Below are positions 1 through 9,681 of a stretch of 64,000 nt of DNA, in pieces. Origin of the DNA: an uncultured Croceitalea sp. (GTDB lineage: Bacteria > Bacteroidota > Bacteroidia > Flavobacteriales > Flavobacteriaceae); the NCBI GenBank assembly GCA_947503285.1, contig CANNDD010000002.1, forward strand, positions 248,001-312,000, given 5' to 3'. Numbering within the stretch: position 1 is the first letter of the stretch; every line of letters starts with the position of its first letter. Under the pieces are notes generated by a model. It was not told the DNA's origin and did no database searches. It saw only the letters and a list, made by a program, of their open reading frames with translations. Both the position numbers and the translations under genes were made by a program.

Positions 1-340
1 CCTCACCCGCTGGTTCTTCATTCTGACCTGCCCTTAGCTCTGGAGTTCCATAGGAAACATCGGAAGGGGCTGCATCAGCAAATTTATGCCTTGCCGCTAC
101 CATTCCATCCCCACTATCGGTTTTCACACCTTTTCCCCCTTCTATCGTGCTGGGTTCTTGAACGGTCACTTCTTCAATTGGCCTTTCAATACCGCCTTGT
201 CGGGCTTCATGATATTCAGCGACTTCATTGTTATGTTGTGTCGGACTCTCCTCAACGGCTTGTGTTCGCTTCTCTTTAACCGTATTGTTTGCACAAGAAA
301 TAATTATCAAAAAGCTGTATGCCAGGGTCGCCAGTTTCAT
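1..340 (-). CDS. Partial lipoprotein, N-terminus only
   Basis: The gene starts at the ATG whose complement is 338-340 and runs off the left edge of the window, so only about 113 codons are visible. The N-terminus (MKLATLAYSFLIIISCAN) is a lipoprotein signal peptide with Cys near residue 16. It is followed by a low-complexity, Glu- and Gln-rich linker typical of a mature lipoprotein before its folded domain. The domain itself lies outside the window, so no function can be assigned. The protein is probably anchored in the inner or outer membrane. Confidence 0.7.
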   Translation of the reverse strand, partial: MKLATLAYSFLIIISCANNTVKEKRTQAVEESPTQHNNEVAEYHEARQGGIERPIEEVTVQEPSTIEGGKGVKTDSGDGMVAARHKFADAAPSDVSYGTPELRAGQNEEPAGE

Positions 341-514
341 AGTTCAATGGATTTGATGGTGTTATGTGCTTTGACGTAAAAAACGGTTGTGAATTACAGG
401 TTTACGTAAACTTAGACGGTAATCGTGAAAGAAAATAGCTAAGATGGAGCGTTATGAAGTAGAAAAATTGGGTTTAGAAGCCTTTTGACTTGAACGGTTT
501 TGGTCTGAGGACAC

Positions 515-796
515 TTATTTGGATATCGCAGATTTCAGTGCTCCAATAATGGTCATGAGAATGCCGCCACCAACACCACCACTCGCAATGCTTCCCACAA
601 TATTGGGCATATCAATTTTGTTGTTGACCACCAAATCAAACACTACCAATAGGGTTCCGCCAAGTCCGCCCCCAACAATTCCAGATAGGGAGTTCCCTAA
701 AGTTCCCAAGTCTAATTTTGGTAAAAGCCTGCCTGCCAAATTTCCACCAATAGCACCAGCAAGCAACTGAATGATTAAGGGTAAATATTCGTTCAT
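515..796 (-). CDS. Small glycine-rich membrane protein
   Basis: A 93-residue protein if started at the ATG complementary to 794-796 (MNEYLPLIIQ). An upstream alternative start at 823 would add nine poorly hydrophobic residues. It has three hydrophobic, Gly-rich stretches (near residues 6-20, 38-55 and 68-85) with GGN, GGG and GxxxG spacing. This suggests tightly packed transmembrane helices or a glycine-zipper-like protein. No catalytic motif is seen. It stands alone. I do not recognise a named family. Confidence 0.6.
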   Translation of the reverse strand: MNEYLPLIIQLLAGAIGGNLAGRLLPKLDLGTLGNSLSGIVGGGLGGTLLVVFDLVVNNKIDMPNIVGSIASGGVGGGILMTIIGALKSAISK

Positions 797-927
797 ATTT
801 CGATAAAAATACGTAATACTCAATAAAGTAAAACGATTTTTGGATATATGTCAATAATTTGATTTTAAAATTGTGATTTGTTCAATAATGGCTTTTGCGA
901 TTTTTAGTAGTTTCGTCAAAATCCTTA

Positions 928-1329
928 ATGCCAAATAGCATGCTCCTGAACCTAACGATTCCTGCACTTTTATTTCCGGCCATTTCATTGACCATGTTGG
1001 CCTACAACGCCCGTTATTTGGCTATTGCCGGACTGATCAGACAACTACACAAGCAATTTCAAGAAACCGAGGCGTCACCTTTAAAAAAGCAAATAGCTTC
1101 TCTACGCAAACGATTGGAGATCATCAAAAACATGCAGGCCACTGCAATCATCAGTTTTCTGTTGGCGGCTGTAACCATGTTCTTGGTGTATGTAGAATTT
1201 CAAATTCTAGCGAAGATATTATTTGGCATAAGTTTGGTTTTTTTAATGATATCATTGATACTTTCGCTTATAGAGGTACAGCTTTCGACCAAAGCGCTCG
1301 GCATACAATTAAAGAACATGGAGAAATAG
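928..1329 (+). CDS. DUF2721-type membrane protein
   Basis: About 133 residues from the ATG at 928; an ATG at 940 is also possible, and a TTG at 895 looks too long. The N-terminus has the hydrophobic segment IPALLFPAISLTMLAYNAR. It is followed by a charged region with IRQLH and KKQIASLRKRLEIIKNM, then two more membrane segments. This pattern of one helix, a basic cytoplasmic helix and a C-terminal hairpin fits the DUF2721 family, whose function is unknown. There are no operon partners on this strand nearby. Confidence 0.65.
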   Translation: MPNSMLLNLTIPALLFPAISLTMLAYNARYLAIAGLIRQLHKQFQETEASPLKKQIASLRKRLEIIKNMQATAIISFLLAAVTMFLVYVEFQILAKILFGISLVFLMISLILSLIEVQLSTKALGIQLKNMEK

Positions 1330-1463
1330 GTCGTAAAGCACCTAAACTCCTAATTCTCTGGTGTTTGTAAGAATAATCGCTAATCAATATTCTATTTATC
1401 CTGCTTAGAAAAACCAAGATTATTAGTATCTTTAGCATCCAACTTAATTAAAAACTTCAAGCA

Positions 1464-1907
1464 ATGAAAAGGGTAAGGGATATCCCTTTTTTTAAGAACA
1501 TTCGAGAAATAAGGGAGTACCAATTCGGGACTTTCTATTTTTTCAATGGTTTGGTTATTTCTGAAATAAATGAGGGAGTAACCCTTGGTTGGGAAATGGG
1601 GAAAAAAGTTATTGCCGCGGCAAAGGAAGTTTTTGGCGAAGAAATGCCCATTACCTATATTTCCAATCGAGTGAATAGTTATTATGTAGTTCCTGCTGAT
1701 TGGGTAAAATTTTATACCAACAGAAACAAGTTGAGCTTCTATTCGGTGGTAGGCAGTACCAAAGGTAGTTTTGCAAGTCTGGTCATGGAGCGAATGTTTT
1801 TCAAAAATTCCATCAAACAATTTATGGATTTGGAAGAGGCCATTGCATGGAGCTTATCCAAAATTGAAAAGAAAAAGGAACTGGCCAACCAAGCAACCCT
1901 CGGCTAA
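1464..1907 (+). CDS. Conserved hypothetical soluble protein
   Basis: A 147-residue protein with no signal peptide or membrane segment. The alternation of short strands and helices, with a final helix (FMDLEEAIAWSL), is reminiscent of STAS/SpoIIAA-like domains found in many flavobacterial hypothetical proteins. The resemblance is weak and I do not assign a function. The ATG at 1464 gives the basic start MKRVRDIPFF. It stands alone, with an intergenic region on both sides. Confidence 0.55.
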   Translation: MKRVRDIPFFKNIREIREYQFGTFYFFNGLVISEINEGVTLGWEMGKKVIAAAKEVFGEEMPITYISNRVNSYYVVPADWVKFYTNRNKLSFYSVVGSTKGSFASLVMERMFFKNSIKQFMDLEEAIAWSLSKIEKKKELANQATLG

Positions 1908-2222
1908 AGACCTGTGCGTTGTTGCCTCTACTTCAGCCGGCAAAAGCACGTCAGTCAAACATAGCACTATAAAATTATTTCTTTGCGTCTTTTGACTTAG
2001 GTACTTGAATGATACCTTTTCATACCAACAACTATCATCCCCTCTCCGAAAAAAAAAGGAGGTAACTTCAATTAGTGCCATTTTAAAACCCAAATGTCAA
2101 TAATTGTTGCGATTGAGGTCATTATCTAAATACCTACTTTAAGCTACGAAGTGCATATAACGCAAAATGCGATAAAAATAAAGTCTTCGCTTAACGATAA
2201 GGATTTTTCACAGGACGATGTA
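1908..2222. other. Intergenic region, 315 bp
   Basis: No convincing gene, RNA or terminator was seen. Short ORFs across 1771-2093 on both strands have no family features and partly overlap the preceding gene. The region separates a plus-strand gene from the minus-strand end of the aspartoacylase-family gene. Confidence 0.5.
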
Positions 2223-3185
2223 TCAAATCCCAATATGAAATAGAGCATCACCCTGATTTACCACGGCCTGATGATTGACACAAAACACATGACCATCAAT
2301 AGGTGAATTGATTTTCTTGCTTTTTTTGGCATAAGTATCGGTGACACAACCCAATTTTTGACCTTTTTTTATAAACATCCCATTTTTGACCTCAGGAATG
2401 AACATGCCTGCCCTTGGGGCCCTTATCCATTTTGTCTTTTGTAGATGTACGGAAGCTATTTGTAGGGGTCTTTCGGTACTTGAGACCATATCATAATGGC
2501 TTAAGATATTTTTGATTCCCAAAATTGCAGTTTCTATCGAAAATTCATCAAAACGCATACTCTCCCCGGCTTCATAGACTACAATAGGTTTCCCCATTTT
2601 AAAAGCTGCCTTTCTAAAAGATCCATTGATCAGGCGTGAAGAAAAGTACAAAGGAGCATTAAATAATTTCGCCATTTCTTCACTCATTTTATCACCATCG
2701 GTGTACCGAACCTGTGGGTAATTATGTCGCTGACCTCCCCCGGTATGTAGATCTATACCAAAATCAATTTGGGGAAGTATCTCCTTGGTGTAGTGATAGG
2801 CTATTCGACTGGCCAATGAACCGTTTTTACTTCCAGGAAAACTTCTATTGACATCTTTGCCATCAGGCACATCCCTTGAAAAATGGATAAATCCAAAAAT
2901 ATTCAGAATCGGCACCACTATCACCGTACCCTTTTGAACATCAAAATCTTTTTGCTCTAGCATTCTCCGTAGCGTCTCGACACCATTTATTTCATCACCA
3001 TGCAATCCTGCCTGCAATAAAATTGTCGGGCCAGGTTTTTTGGCATTGAATACATGTACCGGTATGTCTATAATGGTACCCGTGGGCAAACTTGCTATTT
3101 CGATTCTTAACTGTTTGTTTTGCCCCGGTGCAACTATAGCCCCATTGATGGTAATCTGCCTATTTACTTCCTGATTTGAGTGCAT
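2223..3185 (-). CDS. Succinylglutamate desuccinylase/aspartoacylase family protein
   Basis: A 320-residue zinc carboxypeptidase-like hydrolase. The zinc-site motif GLHGDE (near residue 80) supplies His and Glu ligands, and DLHTGGG (near residue 145) supplies the second His. The C-terminal third has the beta-barrel typical of the family. The start (MHSNQEV) lies inside the end of the upstream rimK gene, a 26-bp overlap, so the two are translationally linked. RimK enzymes add glutamate or similar residues to an acceptor. A deacylase or amidohydrolase encoded with one may remove or trim such additions or act on the same small molecule; that is inference. The substrate cannot be read from sequence. 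Confidence 0.85.
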   Translation of the reverse strand: MHSNQEVNRQITINGAIVAPGQNKQLRIEIASLPTGTIIDIPVHVFNAKKPGPTILLQAGLHGDEINGVETLRRMLEQKDFDVQKGTVIVVPILNIFGFIHFSRDVPDGKDVNRSFPGSKNGSLASRIAYHYTKEILPQIDFGIDLHTGGGQRHNYPQVRYTDGDKMSEEMAKLFNAPLYFSSRLINGSFRKAAFKMGKPIVVYEAGESMRFDEFSIETAILGIKNILSHYDMVSSTERPLQIASVHLQKTKWIRAPRAGMFIPEVKNGMFIKKGQKLGCVTDTYAKKSKKINSPIDGHVFCVNHQAVVNQGDALFHIGI

Positions 3186-4053
3186 TTCGTTCTACGAATT
3201 GTATGATGTGTTTGGCAACATTGACCTCAGTGGCCGCTTCAATACCCTTTAAGCCTGGAGAGGCGTTTACTTCTAACAAGAGTGGCCCGTCTTTCGAACG
3301 CATTAGATCGACTCCGGCAACGCCCAAGCCCAAATGCCTGGTCGCATTTAGAGCAATGTACTTCTCTCTTTGCGTAAGTTCCACTGCTTCGGTCTGACCC
3401 CCACGATGGACGTTAGATCGAAACTCATCGATTTCACTGGTTCGCCTCATACTGGCCACCACTTTATTGCCCACTACGATAATACGAATGTCTTCGCCTT
3501 TGGCTTCTTCGATGTAACGTTGCAGCAAAATACTGGTATCCATTTTATAAAAGGTGTCTATTATTGATTTTGCTGATTTTTTACTTTCTGCCAGAATAAC
3601 ACCGATACCCTGTGTACCTTCTTGAATTTTTATGATTACGGGTGGGCCACCAAGTAAGCGTATCTGATCTTCAATATTATCCGGATTGATTGAAAACAAT
3701 GTTTCGGGTACCGGAATGCCTTTTCGGGCCATTATTTGAAGGGTACGCACCTTATTCCTCGCCCTGGTGATGGCCAAAGAACGTGCTGTACTGAATACCC
3801 CATTCATTTCAAACTGTTTCACTATCGCAACCCCATGTCGGGTGACCTTAGTCCCTATTCTTGGAATGATGGCGTCGAACTCATTGGTGACATCCTCTTC
3901 CCCAAAAAAAATCTTAGGCGTACCATCACCTAATTTGACCGAGCATCTGGTATGGTCTATCAACTCAACATAATGCCCCCTATTTTTGGCTTCTTCGGCA
4001 ATTCTTTTGGTGGAATGTACATTCAAACTCACAGAAAGCAGGGCAATATCCAT
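3160..4053 (-). CDS. rimK: RimK-family ATP-grasp ligase
   Basis: A 297-residue ATP-grasp enzyme. The N-terminal pre-ATP-grasp domain begins MDIALLSVSLN. The ATP-binding loop is IIKIQEGTQGIGV (near residue 140-150), and the metal-binding segment LLEVNASPGLKGIE lies near residue 265. This matches RimK, which adds glutamate to the C-terminus of ribosomal protein S6, and its paralogues that make other amide-linked conjugates. The length is close to E. coli RimK (300). It is first in a two-gene operon with the overlapping aspartoacylase-family gene. Confidence 0.88.
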   Translation of the reverse strand: MDIALLSVSLNVHSTKRIAEEAKNRGHYVELIDHTRCSVKLGDGTPKIFFGEEDVTNEFDAIIPRIGTKVTRHGVAIVKQFEMNGVFSTARSLAITRARNKVRTLQIMARKGIPVPETLFSINPDNIEDQIRLLGGPPVIIKIQEGTQGIGVILAESKKSAKSIIDTFYKMDTSILLQRYIEEAKGEDIRIIVVGNKVVASMRRTSEIDEFRSNVHRGGQTEAVELTQREKYIALNATRHLGLGVAGVDLMRSKDGPLLLEVNASPGLKGIEAATEVNVAKHIIQFVERNALKSGSK

Positions 4054-4540
4054 TAGACTATCATATTAATGTAAGTTCGACATAAGAAATTTGTCAATTA
4101 TCCCGCTTCCAGTGATTTAAAACCTAATATCAGGTCAGCCTGCCTTATTGCAAGACAAGTGAAGTCGAAACCTTTTTAAACATTCAATTTTTCAAGGCCT
4201 CGACTGCCTGTTCGTTCGGCAGACACCCATGTGACAACTATCTGTTTTTGTTGGTATTTGCTCCATTTTAAATCGACTGGCACGTCCAATTCCAGTTGCA
4301 TTCCTAAAAATTCAACCATCAATATCGGTCAAAAAACACCATTGTACCAAATGCAAAATGTTTTTTACCAAAATCCGACAAGTTTGTTCAAGGTTCACGA
4401 CGAAAACCAAGGGTTTTGAATACTTTCATCAAACGTTTTCGTACGCTGCTTATAATGTTTCTAAATAAGAAGGATTGCATTGTTGAAAGCTTGTTAAAAA
4501 CTAGCTTGTAACTTAAATTTGTAACTAAAACCAACTACTA
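4054..4540. other. Intergenic region between rimK and sdhC
   Basis: About 490 bp between divergent transcription units. The right end carries the sdhC promoter. A 62-codon open frame at 4231-4419 has no signal, family motif or ribosome-binding context and is not accepted. Nothing else was recognised. Confidence 0.5.
4491..4521 (+). promoter_or_regulatory. sdhCAB promoter (Bacteroidota type)
   Basis: TTG at 4491-4493, then 20 bp, then TAAATTTG at 4514-4521. This matches the flavobacterial consensus TTG-N19-TAnnTTTG. Transcription would begin about 7 nt later, giving a leader of roughly 12 nt before the sdhC ATG at 4541. Prediction by eye. Confidence 0.65.
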
Positions 4541-5209
4541 ATGAGTGGATTGATTACATCTTCACTAGCCAGAAAAGTAGTGATGGCACTTTCAGGTCTT
4601 TTTTTAGTGATTTTTCTAGTATTACATGTCTCCATCAATTTAGCATCGGTAATTTCACCGGACTTTTTCAATGAAGCATCGCATTTTATGGGTTACAACC
4701 CCATAGTACAGTATGCCATGCAACCTATTTTGATTATCGGTGTTATTGTCCATTTTGTCATGGGTTTTGTACTGGAGGCCAAAAATCGATCAGCAAGGGG
4801 AATCAGCTATGCAAAGTACCAAGGTAGTGCGAATGCCTCTTGGGTATCACGAAATATGATCTATTCTGGTTTGGTGATCTTGGCCTTTCTAGGGCTACAT
4901 TTTTATGATTTTTGGGTACATGAGATGACCTACAAGTACATTGAGGCAAATCCAGAAGACCCGACAAGGTATTATGCCGAGACCGTTGAGAAATTTGCCC
5001 CATTTTGGAGAACGATTATCTATGTGGTCTCTTTTGGCCTATTAGGTTTGCATTTATGGCACGGATTCCAATCCTCGTTTCAAAGCATGGGGGTTAACAA
5101 CAAATACACCCCGGCCATTAAAAAATTTACTAAATTATTTGCGGTGGTTGTTCCATTGATATTCGCGTTCATTGCTTTATACCACCATCTTAACCCAATA
5201 ACACACTAA
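4541..5209 (+). CDS. sdhC: Succinate dehydrogenase cytochrome b subunit
   Basis: A 222-residue, five-helix membrane subunit that carries heme and passes electrons from succinate oxidation to menaquinone. Candidate heme-ligand histidines sit in separate helices: LVLHVSINLA, IVHFVMGF, LGLHFYDFWVHE and LGLHLWHGF. The single b558-type subunit, with no separate SdhD, is the Bacteroidota/FrdC-like arrangement. It is first in the operon and is followed after 3 bp by sdhA. Confidence 0.95.
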   Translation: MSGLITSSLARKVVMALSGLFLVIFLVLHVSINLASVISPDFFNEASHFMGYNPIVQYAMQPILIIGVIVHFVMGFVLEAKNRSARGISYAKYQGSANASWVSRNMIYSGLVILAFLGLHFYDFWVHEMTYKYIEANPEDPTRYYAETVEKFAPFWRTIIYVVSFGLLGLHLWHGFQSSFQSMGVNNKYTPAIKKFTKLFAVVVPLIFAFIALYHHLNPITH

Positions 5210-5212
5210 TTT

Positions 5213-7216
5213 ATGGGAGTATTGGATTCTAAAGTTCCATCAGGGCCATTGGCCGATAAATGGACAAAGCATAAAAACGAAATCAACCTTGTCAATCCTG
5301 CCAATAAGCGCAACATCGATATCATCGTAGTGGGTACAGGGCTTGCGGGTGGTTCTGCGGCTGCAACCTTGGCAGAATTGGGTTATAATGTAAAAACATT
5401 TTGTTACCAAGATTCCCCAAGACGTGCGCACTCCATTGCGGCACAAGGCGGTGTAAACGCAGCTAAGAATTATCAAGGTGACGGTGATAGTGTCTACCGA
5501 CTTTTCTATGATACGGTCAAGGGCGGCGATTACCGCTCCCGTGAGGCAAATGTGCACCGTCTCGCAGAAGTATCGACCAGTATTATCGACCAGTGTGTGG
5601 CCCAAGGGGTTCCTTTTGCAAGGGAATATGGCGGCCTTTTGGATAACCGTTCTTTCGGTGGGGTTCTGGTCTCCCGAACTTTTTATGCCAAAGGTCAAAC
5701 AGGGCAACAATTACTTTTAGGTGCTTATGCCGCTATGAACCGTCAGATACAACGCGGCAAAATCAAATCACATACGCGACATGAGATGTTGGACTTGGTA
5801 TTGGTTGATGGAAAAGCAAGGGGTATTATAGCACGGAACCTCGTAACCGGCGAGATTGAGAGACATTCGGCACATGCCGTTGTTTTGGCAACAGGTGGTT
5901 ATGGTAACTTGTTCTTTCTTTCTACCTATTGTATGGGGGCAAATGTTATGGCAGCTTGGAAAGCACATAAAAGGGGAGCCCATTTTGCGAACCCGTGCTT
6001 CACACAAATCCACCCCACGTGCATACCCGTTTCAGGTGACCATCAATCAAAATTGACCTTGATGTCAGAATCATTACGAAACGATGGCCGTATTTGGGTT
6101 CCTAAAAAACTAGAGGACGCACAGGCCATTCGTGAAGGTAAATTGAAACCAACTGAATTGGCAGAAGAAGATAGGGATTACTATCTAGAACGAAGATACC
6201 CTGCATTCGGTAACCTCGTGCCTCGCGATGTTGCATCTCGAGCCGCTAAAGAGCGTTGTGATGCAGGTTATGGTGTGAATAAGACCGGTGAAGCCGTTTA
6301 TCTGGATTTTGATGCCGCCATTATGCGCTATGGTCGTGAAAAAGCATTGACCTCAGGAATGAAAAACCCCGATGACAACACCGTAAGGAAGTTAGGGGAA
6401 GAAGTAGTAGAGGCTAAATACGGGAACCTTTTTCAGATGTACGAAAAAATCGTAGATCAAAATCCCTATAAGACGCCTATGATGATTTATCCGGCGGTCC
6501 ACTATACTATGGGCGGCCTTTGGGTAGATTATAATCTAATGACTAGTATACCGGGTTGCTATGCCGCGGGAGAAGCTAACTTTAGTGACCATGGCGCAAA
6601 CCGCCTGGGTGCTTCTGCCCTTATGCAAGGCCTGGCCGACGGCTATTTTGTATTGCCCTATACTATTGGTGACTATCTATCGGATGACATCCGTACCGGA
6701 CCTATTTCTACGGAGACACAGGAATTTGAAGAAGCAGAAAAAAACGTAAAGGAGAGAATCGAAAAATTGCTATCGGCCAAAGGCCAACATTCCGTTGATT
6801 ACTACCATAAAAAATTAGGTAAAATCATGTGGAATAAATGTGGTATGGCCCGTAATGCAAAAGAATTGCAAGAAGCTATGGATGAAATAGCGGAACTACG
6901 CCAAGATTTTTGGGAAAATGTAAAGGTCACCGGTAGTGCAGATGCCAAAAACCAAGAGTTGGAGAAAGCGGGCCGTGTAGCCGACTTTCTAGAATTGGGT
7001 GAACTTTTTGCCAAGGATGCCTTCGAAAGAAACGAATCATGTGGGGGGCATTTTAGGGAAGAATACCAAACACCTGAGGGTGAAGCCCTACGCGATGATA
7101 AAAATTACACCTTCGTATCTGCTTGGGAGTATATGGGTGACCCTAGAAAAGCCAAACTCCACAAAGAGAAATTGAATTATGAAAATATCGAAGTAAAGAC
7201 ACGTTCTTATAAATAA
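5213..7216 (+). CDS. sdhA: Succinate dehydrogenase flavoprotein subunit
   Basis: A 667-residue FAD subunit that oxidises succinate to fumarate. The dinucleotide fold motif GTGLAGG is at residues 41-47. [10 protein letters not shown] (residues 71-80) contains the histidine that normally bonds covalently to FAD. HxxGGL-type substrate residues (VHYTMGGL) and [10 protein letters not shown] follow later. The length fits the longer epsilon-proteobacterial/Bacteroidota type rather than the 590-residue E. coli type. It is the middle gene of sdhCAB, 9 bp before sdhB. Confidence 0.97.
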   Translation: MGVLDSKVPSGPLADKWTKHKNEINLVNPANKRNIDIIVVGTGLAGGSAAATLAELGYNVKTFCYQDSPRRAHSIAAQGGVNAAKNYQGDGDSVYRLFYDTVKGGDYRSREANVHRLAEVSTSIIDQCVAQGVPFAREYGGLLDNRSFGGVLVSRTFYAKGQTGQQLLLGAYAAMNRQIQRGKIKSHTRHEMLDLVLVDGKARGIIARNLVTGEIERHSAHAVVLATGGYGNLFFLSTYCMGANVMAAWKAHKRGAHFANPCFTQIHPTCIPVSGDHQSKLTLMSESLRNDGRIWVPKKLEDAQAIREGKLKPTELAEEDRDYYLERRYPAFGNLVPRDVASRAAKERCDAGYGVNKTGEAVYLDFDAAIMRYGREKALTSGMKNPDDNTVRKLGEEVVEAKYGNLFQMYEKIVDQNPYKTPMMIYPAVHYTMGGLWVDYNLMTSIPGCYAAGEANFSDHGANRLGASALMQGLADGYFVLPYTIGDYLSDDIRTGPISTETQEFEEAEKNVKERIEKLLSAKGQHSVDYYHKKLGKIMWNKCGMARNAKELQEAMDEIAELRQDFWENVKVTGSADAKNQELEKAGRVADFLELGELFAKDAFERNESCGGHFREEYQTPEGEALRDDKNYTFVSAWEYMGDPRKAKLHKEKLNYENIEVKTRSYK

Positions 7217-7225
7217 CATATTGCT

Positions 7226-7972
7226 ATGAAAATTTATTTAAAGATTTGGAGACAAAAGAGCGCAGCTACGAAAGGAAGCATGGTCCAATACACCCTTGAT
7301 GGTGTTGAAAGCGACATGTCTTTTTTAGAGATGCTCGATGTATTGAACGAAGATTTAATCAACAAAGGCGAAGAACCTGTAGAATTTGACCACGATTGTA
7401 GGGAAGGTATTTGTGGTACCTGTTCTTTAATGATCAATGGTCGCCCACACGGTCCCGACTCTCGAATTACTGTCTGTCAATTGCATATGCGCAGTTTTAG
7501 TGATGGTGATACCATTGTCATAGAGCCATGGAGGGCAAAGGCGTTTCCTGTTATCAAAGATCTCATTGTCGACAGAACCGCATTCGATCGTATTCAACAG
7601 GCTGGTGGGTACATTTCTGTGAACACCTCGGGCCGTCCGGTAGATGCAAATGCCATTCCTATAGAGAAAGACGCTGCCGATGCCTCGTTCAATGCGGCGA
7701 CCTGCATTGGTTGTGGTGCCTGTGTGGCTGCTTGTAAAAATGCCAGCGCTATGTTGTTCACCTCTGCAAAAGTCTCTCAATTTGCCTTGCTACCGCAAGG
7801 TCAAGTAGAGGCAGCCGATAGGGTATTGAATATGGTGCGTCAAATGGATCTCGAAGGTTTTGGAAATTGCACCAATACCGGAGCCTGCGAAGTAGAATGC
7901 CCAAAAGGAATTTCTTTAGAGAATATTGCCCGTATGAACCGCGAGTACTTGGCGGCCAGCGTGAAAGGGTAA
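7226..7972 (+). CDS. sdhB: Succinate dehydrogenase iron-sulfur subunit
   Basis: A 248-residue electron-transfer subunit. C58, C63, C66 and C84 fit the [2Fe-2S] site. C160/C163/C166/C170 and C215/C221/C225 supply the [4Fe-4S] and [3Fe-4S] clusters. It moves electrons from SdhA to the heme subunit SdhC. It is last in the operon and is followed by a strong hairpin terminator at 7997-8031. Confidence 0.97.
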   Translation: MKIYLKIWRQKSAATKGSMVQYTLDGVESDMSFLEMLDVLNEDLINKGEEPVEFDHDCREGICGTCSLMINGRPHGPDSRITVCQLHMRSFSDGDTIVIEPWRAKAFPVIKDLIVDRTAFDRIQQAGGYISVNTSGRPVDANAIPIEKDAADASFNAATCIGCGACVAACKNASAMLFTSAKVSQFALLPQGQVEAADRVLNMVRQMDLEGFGNCTNTGACEVECPKGISLENIARMNREYLAASVKG

Positions 7973-7996
7973 TCATAAATCAAATATGGAGTTGTG

Positions 7997-8031
7997 GACC
8001 TGTTGGATATCGGTATTCAACAGGTCTTTTT
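7997..8031 (+). terminator. sdhCAB terminator
   Basis: GACCTGTTG (7997-8005) pairs perfectly with CAACAGGTC (8018-8026). A T-run starts at 8027. This is a rho-independent terminator 24 bp after the sdhB stop. Confidence 0.85.
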
Positions 8032-8058
8032 AATTCACGGTTTTTGTTATCTTGAAGC

Positions 8059-8535
8059 ATGTCCGAAAAATATTCAGAACAACGGATAAAAGTGCCAAGG
8101 TTCAACGAAGAATCAGGTTTCTACACTACGCCGGAACGCTCTAAGATCATGGGCAGGATCCGTGGTAAGAATACCAAACCAGAACTGGCCTTTCGAAAAG
8201 CGTTATGGGCCGCTGGTTACCGTTATCGTATTGATTACAAAAAATTGATCGGCAGGCCCGACATCCTCTTAAAAAAATACAAGACCGCCATTTTTATTGA
8301 TGGTGAGTTCTGGCATGGTTATCAATGGAAAGAGCGAAAGGCCAAACTGAAGAGCAACCGGGAATTTTGGATTGCCAAAATCGAACGCAACATGCAGCGA
8401 GATCGAGAAGTAAACGCTGCTTTGAAAGAACTGGGCTATACCGTATTTCGGTTTTGGCAAAAAGAAGTGGATAAAAACCTAGAAGAATGCTTACATTCGG
8501 TTATCGAGCATCTCAAAAACCACACCCTTGATTGA
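8059..8535 (+). CDS. Vsr-type very-short-patch repair endonuclease, zinc ligands absent
   Basis: A 158-residue protein of the Vsr/PD-(D/E)XK fold. Visible family motifs are TKPELAFRKAL (E42), GRPDIL (D68), FWHG (H86) and FWIAKIERNMQRD. In E. coli Vsr, four residues bind a structural zinc (C66, H71, C73, C117). The aligned residues here are E83, Y88, W90 and K135, so that site appears lost. Vsr enzymes nick T:G mismatches produced by 5-methylcytosine deamination and usually sit beside a Dcm-type methylase, but none is in this window. The 3' end overlaps the aminotransferase start by 8 bp. Confidence 0.85.
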   Translation: MSEKYSEQRIKVPRFNEESGFYTTPERSKIMGRIRGKNTKPELAFRKALWAAGYRYRIDYKKLIGRPDILLKKYKTAIFIDGEFWHGYQWKERKAKLKSNREFWIAKIERNMQRDREVNAALKELGYTVFRFWQKEVDKNLEECLHSVIEHLKNHTLD

Positions 8536-9670
8536 ATCCAAACTCCCCCATGTAGGCACCACCATCTTCACGGCAATCGGTAAGCTTGCCAAGACCCACA
8601 ATGCCGTAAATCTATCGCAAGGCTTTCCAAATTTCAATGCAGATCCCAAATTACTTGGGCTAGTTCAAGAGGCTATTTCCGAAGGATATAATCAATATGC
8701 CCCAATGCAGGGCGTTTACGCACTTAGAGAGGTTATTTCCGAAAAGATTGAGAAATTATATGGCCATTATTATCATCCAGAATCTGAAATTACCATAACA
8801 GCTAGCGCGACCCAAGGCATTTTTACGGCGATTTCAGCATTCATAAGTCCAAATGATGAAGTTATTGTCTTTAAACCTGCGTACGACTGCTACGAACCGG
8901 CTATTGAACTTTGTGGCGGTATTGCCGTTGCCATTCAACTTTTAGGTAAGGATTTTCAAATTGATTGGGAAAGTTTTAAATCTGCCATTAACGAAAAGAC
9001 CAAAGCGGTCATCATCAATACCCCACATAACCCTACCGGAACCATTCTTTCTAAGCAAGATATGCTACGCCTTCAAGCCATTTTGAAAGATACCGATATC
9101 ATCTTGATAAGTGATGAAGTCTATGAACATCTGGTTTTCGATGGCAATACCCATGAAAGTGCCGCAAAGTTTAAAGACTTGGCTTCGAGAAGTATTCTTT
9201 GTGCATCTTTTGGAAAGACCTTTCATGTCACCGGTTGGAAAATGGGCTATTGTGCGGCCCCCAAAGAGTTAATGGTAGAATTTCGAAAAGTACATCAGTA
9301 TGTCGTTTTCTGTGCAAACCACCCTATGCAACAGGGTATTGCGCACTATTTGAAAAACCCAGATCACTATTTATCGTTGGGTCAATTTTATCAACAGAAA
9401 AGGGATTACTTCTTAAATGCGCTCGAGGGTTCCCGTTTTAAAATAAGTCCTTGCTCAGGCACTTATTTTCAAATTTTAGACTACTCAGCAATCACACATG
9501 AAAGTGACCTGTCTTTTGCACAAAGGCTTATAAAAGAGCATAAAATCGCAAGTATACCCATTTCAGTCTTCAACCTCAACAACCAAGACAACAAACAACT
9601 GCGGTTTTGCTTTGCCAAAACTGAGGAGACCCTAGATAGGGCAGCAACAATCCTATGTAAAATTCGATAG
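8528..9670 (+). CDS. Methionine aminotransferase (class I/II, PLP)
   Basis: A 380-residue fold-type I aminotransferase resembling YbdL and kynurenine aminotransferases. It has NLSQGFPNF near the N-terminus, the cofactor-contact stretch NTPHNPTG, and ISDEVYEHL. The PLP lysine is expected in SFGKTFHVTGWKMGY. Likely reactions are transamination of methionine/ketomethiobutyrate, as in methionine salvage, or of aromatic amino acids. The start is TTG at 8528, overlapping the vsr-like gene by 8 bp, which suggests coupled translation. Confidence 0.88.
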   Translation: MIESKLPHVGTTIFTAIGKLAKTHNAVNLSQGFPNFNADPKLLGLVQEAISEGYNQYAPMQGVYALREVISEKIEKLYGHYYHPESEITITASATQGIFTAISAFISPNDEVIVFKPAYDCYEPAIELCGGIAVAIQLLGKDFQIDWESFKSAINEKTKAVIINTPHNPTGTILSKQDMLRLQAILKDTDIILISDEVYEHLVFDGNTHESAAKFKDLASRSILCASFGKTFHVTGWKMGYCAAPKELMVEFRKVHQYVVFCANHPMQQGIAHYLKNPDHYLSLGQFYQQKRDYFLNALEGSRFKISPCSGTYFQILDYSAITHESDLSFAQRLIKEHKIASIPISVFNLNNQDNKQLRFCFAKTEETLDRAATILCKIR

Positions 9671-9681
9671 CTATGGAAAGG

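Noticed and set aside
86-379. 97-codon plus-strand ORF at the left edge
   Set aside because: It is antisense to a partial lipoprotein gene with a clear signal peptide (1-340 minus); its own product shows no family features.
4231-4419. 62-codon ORF upstream of sdhC
   Set aside because: No signal, motif or ribosome-binding context, and odd composition; treated as intergenic.
5240-5710. 156-codon minus-strand ORF
   Set aside because: Shadow of sdhA; the sdhA frame carries all FAD motifs.
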